A stretch of 8,130 nucleotides of DNA from Akkermansiaceae bacterium (GTDB lineage Bacteria > Verrucomicrobiota > Verrucomicrobiia > Verrucomicrobiales > Akkermansiaceae), in contig JACMMB010000245.1 of the NCBI GenBank assembly GCA_014379305.1, positions 1 through 8,130 on the forward strand. Reading direction: 5' to 3'. This document shows positions 1 through 4,237 of this stretch, in pieces. Numbering within the stretch: the first letter of the stretch is position 1; every line of letters starts with the position of its first letter. Below the pieces are notes generated by a model. That model was not told where the DNA came from, searched no databases, and saw only the letters and a list, made by a program, of their open reading frames with translations. The position numbers were made by a program, and so were the translations under genes.

Positions 1-31
1 ACCGGCCAGGTTTGGATTGGCCGGTTTTTTT
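1..31 (+). other. Terminator-like stem-loop antisense to rnpA
   Basis: Bases 1-8 and 18-25 form a perfect 8-bp GC-rich stem with a 9-base loop, followed on the plus strand by a run of seven T (25-31). By shape this is an intrinsic terminator reading rightwards. However, it lies wholly inside the rnpA coding frame on the other strand, where the T run encodes Lys-Lys. It may be chance, or it may stop antisense transcription into rnpA/rpmH. On the rnpA sense strand the same bases form a hairpin without a downstream U run. Confidence 0.35.
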
Positions 32-115
32 GATACGGAGAAAATCCCCATGTCGGGTAATGCTGCATTTCCTCGGGAATCTCATTTCGAGGGTTCCGGG
101 TGGAGGCGCGGGCAT
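1..115 (-). CDS. rnpA: RNase P protein component, N-terminal part (cut by the window edge)
   Basis: Protein subunit of ribonuclease P, which binds the catalytic RNA and helps remove 5' leaders from pre-tRNAs. Only about 38 N-terminal codons are inside the window; the rest lies beyond base 1. Reading the minus strand from 115 gives a short Pro-rich leader and then MRFPRKCSITRHGDFLRIKK. This matches the usual RnpA opening (hydrophobic-PR, R-x-x-DF, then a basic GxSxxGR stretch). Position right after rpmH is the classic rpmH-rnpA order and is strong support. The start could be ATG at 115 or ATG at 85. The second sits directly before the conserved FPR motif and fits family length better; the first leaves a shorter gap (31 bases) after rpmH. 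An in-frame stop at 128-130 excludes anything longer. No Shine-Dalgarno precedes either start. Confidence 0.85.
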   Translation of the reverse strand, partial: MPAPPPGTLEMRFPRKCSITRHGDFLRIKKTGQSKPGR

Positions 116-146
116 GGAGGCGGTTGATCAAACCGCTCTCGGAAAA

Positions 147-332
147 TCAGGTGCCGTGCTGGACGGTGTGGCGTTTGTAATGCAGCTCCACGCCTTTTGG
201 TACAAGGCGTTTCCGTCCTTTTTGGCGGCGACGGCGAAGAATATCGCGACCGGATTTTGTGGCCATGCGGGTGCGGAAACCGAACTGGTTTTTACGTGTG
301 CGTTTGGAAGGCTGATAGGTTCGGAAGCTCAT
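147..332 (-). CDS. rpmH: 50S ribosomal protein L34 with C-terminal extension
   Basis: Small, very basic protein of the large ribosomal subunit. The 61-residue product carries the L34 signature from its start: TYQPSKRTRKNQFGFRTRM, then ATKSGRDILRRRRQKGRKRL. Standard bacterial L34 is about 44-47 residues and ends near residue 43-46 here. The remaining 15 or so residues (VELHYKRHTVQHGT region) are a C-terminal extension that keeps the basic, His-containing character. The gene heads a probable rpmH-rnpA operon, with rnpA starting 31 or 61 bases downstream. The ATG at 332 is the only sensible start because it lies directly before the conserved TYQPS motif. No clear Shine-Dalgarno precedes it. A 6-bp stem-loop (about 120-136) without a T run lies between the two genes. 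Confidence 0.96.
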   Translation of the reverse strand: MSFRTYQPSKRTRKNQFGFRTRMATKSGRDILRRRRQKGRKRLVPKGVELHYKRHTVQHGT

Positions 333-378
333 GGCGGGTCTCGATTAAATTGGTAGCCTGTTGCCGGCTGGGGGCGGG

Positions 379-406
379 ACTTTAGATAACGACACCGGCT
401 TGTCAA
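379..406 (-). promoter_or_regulatory. Predicted sigma70-type promoter of rpmH-rnpA
   Basis: On the minus strand a perfect TTGACA -35 box (plus-strand 401-406) is followed after 16 bases by TAAAGT (379-384), which matches the TATAAT -10 consensus at 4 of 6 positions. Transcription would start near 372, leaving a leader of about 40 bases before the rpmH ATG at 332. A strong promoter is expected for a ribosomal protein gene. The boxes are seen in the sequence; their use is inferred. Confidence 0.6.
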
Positions 407-416
407 CCCGGCAATG

Positions 417-489
417 GGGGAATTATCAGAATTTTCATCATCAAATCATATTAGGGCGGAGGTGGAAACTCCCTGCTCGGGAATTCCCC
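417..489. repeat. Inverted repeat in the rpmH/HAD divergent region
   Basis: GGGGAATT (417-424) and AATTCCCC (482-489) are perfect 8-base inverted arms 57 bases apart. The right arm is itself part of a 10-base palindrome, GGGAATTCCC (479-488). Just after it, TAAAAT at 491-496 resembles a -10 box and would place a start near 503, about 40 bases before the HAD gene, but no good -35 box is spaced for it. The arrangement could be an operator or chance. Nothing else is recognisable in 333-542. Confidence 0.3.
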
Positions 490-542
490 GTAAAATAAAC
501 CCTTGTCGGTGGGGGCTGGGATTGGTTGCTTCTTTCCCTGCC

Positions 543-1424
543 ATGGCCGCTCTTCAAAATACCATCGCTCTGGTTTATGACTACGACCAGACGCTGAGTC
601 CGAATTACATGCAGGACGATGTGCTGTTTCCCGAGTTCGGCATCGATCCGGCGCAGTTTTGGAAAAAGTGCAATGCATTGGTGCATGATCAGAAGTGGGA
701 TGGCGAGCTGGCTTACATGAAATGCCTGCTTGATTACCTGGGGATGGATCAGGTGACGAACGCGAGATTGTCGGAGCTTGGAAGCGGGCTGTCGTTTTTT
801 CCCGGCTTGCCTGAGATTTTCGAAGCGCTGCCCAAGGCTTCGCTGACGCCGGAGCATGAAATCGCGGGTATCAAAGTGGAGCATTATATCATTTCATCCG
901 GGCTCAAGGCTCTGCTGGATGGCTCCCGGCTAAAGCCGTTTGTGAAGGAAATGTTCGGCTGTGAATTCGGCGAGGATGCGGAGGGGCGGATTAGTTTTCC
1001 CAAGCGGGTGATTTCGCATACGACCAAGACCCAGTTTCTCTTCAGGATCAATAAAGGGATGCTGAGGTATGATCAGGATGTGAACGATCATATGCCGCCG
1101 GAGCAGCGTCCGATACCTTTTGAGAACATGGTTTATGTGGGTGACGGGCCGACGGATGTGCCATGTTTCACGGTGGTGAACCGCAACGGCGGCCATGGGA
1201 TCGCGGTCTATAATCCGGATGACAAGAGTGGGAAATCATTTCGGAAATGTTTCCAGTTGTGCACCCATGCAGGGAGGGTGAAGCACATTGCCCCGGCCGA
1301 TTACCGCGAGGGCTCGCACCTTTGGTTGCTGCTTTCCGAGATGGTCACGGAGACGGCGGATCGGATTCTGCGGCGGCGCTTGGAAGAGCGGGAAAATGCG
1401 ACAGTGGCTGCGCCTACCTTCTGA
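543..1424 (+). CDS. HAD-superfamily phosphatase (phosphoserine phosphatase-like), substrate unknown
   Basis: Cytoplasmic haloacid-dehalogenase-fold hydrolase of 293 residues, expected to cleave a phosphate ester through an aspartyl-phosphate with Mg2+. All four HAD motifs are visible. Motif I is VYDYDQT (nucleophile Asp13, acid/base Asp15), motif II is IISSG (Ser118/Ser119), motif III has Lys162 in the HTTKTQF stretch, and motif IV is VGDGPTD (Asp201, Asp205). A helical cap of about 95 residues between motifs I and II fits the C1-cap, SerB-like group. The frame is open back to an ATG at 414, but that extension is not conserved-looking and reaches the rpmH promoter region. The ATG at 543 puts motif I at the usual distance from the N terminus. 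No Shine-Dalgarno is present. The gene ends 7 bases before mpl, so the two are probably co-transcribed. The substrate cannot be told from sequence. Confidence 0.88.
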   Translation: MAALQNTIALVYDYDQTLSPNYMQDDVLFPEFGIDPAQFWKKCNALVHDQKWDGELAYMKCLLDYLGMDQVTNARLSELGSGLSFFPGLPEIFEALPKASLTPEHEIAGIKVEHYIISSGLKALLDGSRLKPFVKEMFGCEFGEDAEGRISFPKRVISHTTKTQFLFRINKGMLRYDQDVNDHMPPEQRPIPFENMVYVGDGPTDVPCFTVVNRNGGHGIAVYNPDDKSGKSFRKCFQLCTHAGRVKHIAPADYREGSHLWLLLSEMVTETADRILRRRLEERENATVAAPTF

Positions 1425-1431
1425 AGATTTT

Positions 1432-2814
1432 ATGTCAGGAAAAAATCATTTTCATTTTACCGGAATTTGTGGGACGGCAATGGGGGCGGTGGCCGCTGCG
1501 ATGAAGCGGCGGGGCTTTGTAGTGACAGGCAGCGATGCGAATGTGTATCCGCCGATGTCGGATTTCCTGCGCGGCGAGGGGATTGAATTATCCGAAGGGT
1601 ATCGTGAGGAAAACATCCCGGCGGAGGCTGACGTGGTGGTGATCGGCAATGCGATTTCACGCGGCAATCCCGAGGCGGAGGCGGCGCTTGAGCGCAAGCT
1701 TTTATATCAATCGCTGCCGGAGGTGATGAAGGAACATTTTCTGCGTGGAAAACGCAACTTCGTGGTCTCGGGTACCCATGGGAAAACGACGACCAGTTCG
1801 ATACTCGCGTGGCTGTTCCGTCATGCGGGGCGGGAGCCCGGGTTCATGATCGGCGGATTGCCTAAAAATCTCGGCTGCGGGGCGCATTTTCCAGATGGCG
1901 GAATCAATGTGTTGGAGGGCGATGAATATGACACGGCGTTTTTCGACAAGCGTTCCAAGTTTCTCCACTACCTTCCGGAATGCGTGGTGGTGAACAATAT
2001 CGAGTTTGATCATGCGGATATTTATGCCTCCATTGACGAGATCAAATTAAGCTTCAAAAGGCTGTTGAACATCGTGCCGCGAAACGGGATGGCGTTTGTA
2101 AATGGCGATGAGCAGCACTGCCTAGATGTGGCGAAAACCGCGCCTTGTCCGGTGACCACAGTCGGATTTGGGGAAAACTGCTCCATGAGGATTTCCGATG
2201 TGAATTACGATCAATCCAGTAGTTCATTTTTCCTGGATGGAGGGAATTATACCGTGCCGATGACTGGTGAGTTCAATGTTCGCAACGCTGCGATGGCGGT
2301 GGCGGCGGCCAGGTTTGGCGGGCTGGATTTGCCGGTGATAACTGAAGGCTTGCTTGCTTTCACGGGCGTGGCGCGCCGGCAGGAGTTGAAAGGTGAAAAG
2401 AACGGGATCAAGGTAATCGACGATTTCGCGCATCACCCGACGGCAATCCGGCTGGCAGTGCAGAGCATCCGGCAGAAATATCCCGACTCGCGCTTGTGGG
2501 TGCTGTTCGAGCCGCGTTCGAACACCACCCGTCGCGCGGTTTTCCAAGTACAGCTGGCGGAGGCGCTGGCGCTGGCCGATTTCGCCGTGGTTGCGGCGAT
2601 CACCGATTTGCACAAGATTCCGGAAAGCGAACGTCTCAACACCGAGCAGCTCTCAGCGGATATCGAGCGATTGGGAGGCAGGGGATTTTATCTGGCGGAT
2701 AACGTGGCCATCATCGCTGCGGTGAAGACGGAGGCGAAAGCCGGCGATGTGATTGCCGTGCTCTCAAACGGCGGATTTGGCGGCATTCACCAGCAGCTCC
2801 TGGAGCAGCTGTAG
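1432..2814 (+). CDS. mpl: UDP-N-acetylmuramate:L-Ala-gamma-D-Glu-meso-DAP ligase
   Basis: Mur-ligase-family enzyme of peptidoglycan recycling. It attaches the recovered tripeptide L-Ala-gamma-D-Glu-meso-DAP to UDP-MurNAc with ATP, bypassing MurC, MurD and MurE. The 460-residue length matches E. coli Mpl (about 457). Visible in order: N-terminal nucleotide-binding start FTGICGTAMG (9-18) with the Mpl-typical GSDANVYPPMS (33-43); ATP P-loop SGTHGKTTT (113-121); LEGDEYDTAFFD (161-172); NNIEFDHADIY (188-198); NVRNAAMAVAAA (282-293); and the C-terminal domain with DDFAHHPTA (330-338) and FEPRSNTTRR (359-368). The opening GICGTxMG plus SDANVYPP separates Mpl from MurC. An alternative in-frame start at 1288 lies inside the HAD gene and is rejected. 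The ATG at 1432 has only a weak GAAG element upstream. The protein implies meso-DAP peptidoglycan and hence a Gram-negative-type wall. Confidence 0.95.
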   Translation: MSGKNHFHFTGICGTAMGAVAAAMKRRGFVVTGSDANVYPPMSDFLRGEGIELSEGYREENIPAEADVVVIGNAISRGNPEAEAALERKLLYQSLPEVMKEHFLRGKRNFVVSGTHGKTTTSSILAWLFRHAGREPGFMIGGLPKNLGCGAHFPDGGINVLEGDEYDTAFFDKRSKFLHYLPECVVVNNIEFDHADIYASIDEIKLSFKRLLNIVPRNGMAFVNGDEQHCLDVAKTAPCPVTTVGFGENCSMRISDVNYDQSSSSFFLDGGNYTVPMTGEFNVRNAAMAVAAARFGGLDLPVITEGLLAFTGVARRQELKGEKNGIKVIDDFAHHPTAIRLAVQSIRQKYPDSRLWVLFEPRSNTTRRAVFQVQLAEALALADFAVVAAITDLHKIPESERLNTEQLSADIERLGGRGFYLADNVAIIAAVKTEAKAGDVIAVLSNGGFGGIHQQLLEQL

Positions 2815-2870
2815 CATTGCAAGCTTTACATGTGACATGGCATCAAGCAATTTTCGCGCTCGCAAGTTCA

Positions 2871-2960
2871 GGAGAGGTGGCTGAGTGGTCTAAGGCACCC
2901 GATTCGAAATCGGACGTGGGGTAATACTCACCGTGGGTTCAAATCCCACCTTCTCCGCCA
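2871..2960 (+). tRNA. tRNA-Ser, anticodon CGA
   Basis: A complete class II tRNA of 90 bases including encoded CCA (2958-2960). The acceptor stem GGAGAGG pairs with CTTCTCC (one G-U pair). The anticodon loop is TTCGAAA with anticodon CGA at 2905-2907, reading UCG serine codons. A long variable arm (GTGGG...CTCAC) and discriminator G agree with serine rather than leucine identity. The T arm is GTGGG-TTCAAAT-CCCAC. The first anticodon-stem pair (C-A) is mismatched, which the remaining four pairs tolerate. The riboflavin synthase ATG follows only 11 bases after the CCA end. No clear promoter is seen in 2815-2870. Confidence 0.96.
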
Positions 2961-2971
2961 TCATTATATTT

Positions 2972-3580
2972 ATGTTTACCGGTCTTGTCGAAGCACTTGG
3001 TGAGGTGGTTTCCATGGAAATTCTCGGCGAGCAGGCGCGGCTGGGATTGGCTATCCCTTTTGCGGCTGAACTTTCACCGGGAGATTCGGTGGCGGTGAAT
3101 GGCTGTTGTCTGACGGTTGCGGGTCATAGTGCGGACGGAATATATTTTGACTTGCTGGCGCAGACCTTGCGGGTGACTTCGCTTGGGAAATTATCCGCAG
3201 GATCAGCCGTGAATCTGGAGCGGGCGCTGCGTGTCGGGGACCGCCTGGGCGGGCATTTCGTGCAGGGGCACGTCGATGCGGTGGGGAAAATCATCTCAAT
3301 GACCGAGGAGGGCCAGGATCATGTGGTTGAGGTGGCGCTGCCTGCGGAAGTCCAGCGGCTTTGTGTCCCGAAAGGCTCGATTGCGATGGATGGGATTTCC
3401 CTGACAATCGCCGGATTGAAAGCGGCTTCGGCGGTTTTCTGGATCACTCCCCATACGTTCACGCACACGAATCTCAAGACTGCCAGCGTGGGGGATCCGG
3501 TCAACTTGGAAGGAGACATGCTGGCAAAGCATGTGTACGCCTGCATTGAACGAAGAGATTTGCTGACTACAGAATTATAG
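2972..3580 (+). CDS. ribE: Riboflavin synthase, alpha subunit type
   Basis: Catalyses the last step of vitamin B2 synthesis: two molecules of 6,7-dimethyl-8-ribityllumazine give riboflavin and a pyrimidinedione. It acts as a cytoplasmic trimer. The 202-residue protein begins with the diagnostic MFTGLVE and shows the two duplicated lumazine-binding barrels. The first (about 1-90) contains VAVNGCCLTV (40-49); the second (about 98-187) starts at GGHFVQGHVD (93-102) and contains GSIAMDGISLTI (135-146) and NLEGDMLAKHV (178-188). Length is close to the usual 195-220. The frame is open upstream into the tRNA-Ser gene, but MFTG marks the true N terminus. The leader between the tRNA CCA end and the ATG is 11 AT-rich bases with no Shine-Dalgarno. 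No FMN riboswitch is seen upstream. Confidence 0.96.
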   Translation: MFTGLVEALGEVVSMEILGEQARLGLAIPFAAELSPGDSVAVNGCCLTVAGHSADGIYFDLLAQTLRVTSLGKLSAGSAVNLERALRVGDRLGGHFVQGHVDAVGKIISMTEEGQDHVVEVALPAEVQRLCVPKGSIAMDGISLTIAGLKAASAVFWITPHTFTHTNLKTASVGDPVNLEGDMLAKHVYACIERRDLLTTEL

Positions 3581-3633
3581 CGCAGCTTTGGGTTTTCCAT
3601 TTACCGAAAGCCGGATAGCCTACGCATCAGCAG

Positions 3634-3999
3634 ATGAGAGCCACGTTGACTAAAGACTTCCGCTTTGAGGCCGCGCATACCTTGCCGACTTTGCCCGAGG
3701 AGCATAAATGCCGGCAAATGCACGGTCACAGTTTCAAGGTGGAGATTTCCATTGAGGGGACGGTCGATGAAAAAATTGGCTGGGTTTATGACCACAAGCT
3801 CATTTCAAACGCGATGCAGCCACTTCTTGATTTGCTCGATCATGGCTATTTGAATGATATCGAGGGACTCGAAAGCCCAACCATTGAGAGGCTTGCAGGA
3901 TGGTTTTGGAAAAAACTTTCACCGCAACTTCCCGGTCTGTCAGAGATCGTGATCTTTGAAACCCCGACGGCTCGCTGTTCGTTCAAAGGCGAATTTTAA
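3634..3999 (+). CDS. queD: 6-carboxy-5,6,7,8-tetrahydropterin synthase (QueD/PTPS family)
   Basis: Zn-dependent enzyme of the T-fold PTPS family. QueD converts 7,8-dihydroneopterin triphosphate to 6-carboxytetrahydropterin, the second step toward preQ0 and queuosine. The 121-residue product has the Zn ligands His15 (FEAAH) and His30/His32, with catalytic Cys26, in the QueD-type pattern CxxxHGH. Further along are the catalytic Asp69-His70 in LLDHGYLND, the ESPTIERLA segment (80-88) and the substrate-binding Glu109 in IFETPTARCSF. Length matches bacterial QueD (about 120). The ATG at 3634 places FRFEAAH correctly; there is no Shine-Dalgarno. No other queuosine gene is nearby and no preQ1 riboswitch is apparent in the 53-base gap before it. 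A role in another pterin pathway is possible but less likely given the Cys-containing motif. Confidence 0.92.
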   Translation: MRATLTKDFRFEAAHTLPTLPEEHKCRQMHGHSFKVEISIEGTVDEKIGWVYDHKLISNAMQPLLDLLDHGYLNDIEGLESPTIERLAGWFWKKLSPQLPGLSEIVIFETPTARCSFKGEF

Positions 4000-4040
4000 G
4001 ACCTTCATTTGGGTTTCCCGAAAGCGGCGGATGAAAAAAC

Positions 4041-4066
4041 TTGCGTCATTCGTCACGTCGTATCAT
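4041..4066 (+). promoter_or_regulatory. Possible promoter of tRNA-Pro
   Basis: TATCAT at 4061-4066 matches the -10 consensus at 5 of 6 positions and lies 16 bases before the tRNA. TTGCGT at 4041-4046 resembles a -35 box, but the spacing of 14 is short. Transcription would start near 4073, leaving a leader of about 10 bases for RNase P to remove. Confidence 0.3.
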
Positions 4067-4082
4067 TTTCCCCACCCCGTTA

Positions 4083-4159
4083 CGGGACGTAGCTCAGCCT
4101 GGTAGAGCGCCTGCTTTGGGAGCAGGATGTCGTCAGTTCGAATCTGGCCGTCCCGACCA
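4083..4159 (+). tRNA. tRNA-Pro, anticodon TGG
   Basis: A complete 77-base class I tRNA with encoded CCA (4157-4159). The acceptor stem CGGGACG pairs perfectly with CGTCCCG, and the unusual first base pair C1-G72 with A73 is typical of bacterial proline tRNAs. The D arm is GCTC...GAGC. The anticodon stem CCTGC/GCAGG carries loop TTTGGGA, so the anticodon is TGG (UGG), which can read all or most CCN codons. The T arm is GTCAG-TTCGAAT-CTGGC. Confidence 0.97.
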
Positions 4160-4237
4160 TTCATTGTTTGTTTCCCGGGATACGCTGAAAACTCGATTCG
4201 CAAGACGGCGTAGGGTCTATGCACAAAAAACACCCTG

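Noticed and set aside
12..356. 114-codon plus-strand frame over the left edge
   Set aside because: It lies antisense to rpmH and rnpA, which have clear family motifs, and shows no recognisable protein features.
414..542. N-terminal extension of the HAD gene to the ATG at 414
   Set aside because: The added 43 residues have no domain-like features and overlap the divergent control region; HAD motif I sits properly with the start at 543.
1288..1431. Upstream start for mpl at 1288
   Set aside because: It would overlap the HAD gene by over 130 bases, and Mpl homologs begin close to the HFTGICGT motif, matching ATG 1432.
3188..3196. DnaA-box-like TTATCCGCA and possible oriC because rpmH-rnpA often lies near the origin
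   Set aside because: Single imperfect match inside the ribE coding frame; no cluster of boxes, no AT-rich unwinding region and no dnaA in the window.
4031..4107. Small frame starting MKKLASFVTS that looks like a signal peptide
   Set aside because: It runs straight into the tRNA-Pro gene and stops there; no Shine-Dalgarno or plausible product.
4212..4236. AGGGT/ACCCT inverted repeat just before the dehydrogenase start
   Set aside because: Only five paired bases with a 15-base loop, not convincing as a regulatory hairpin.
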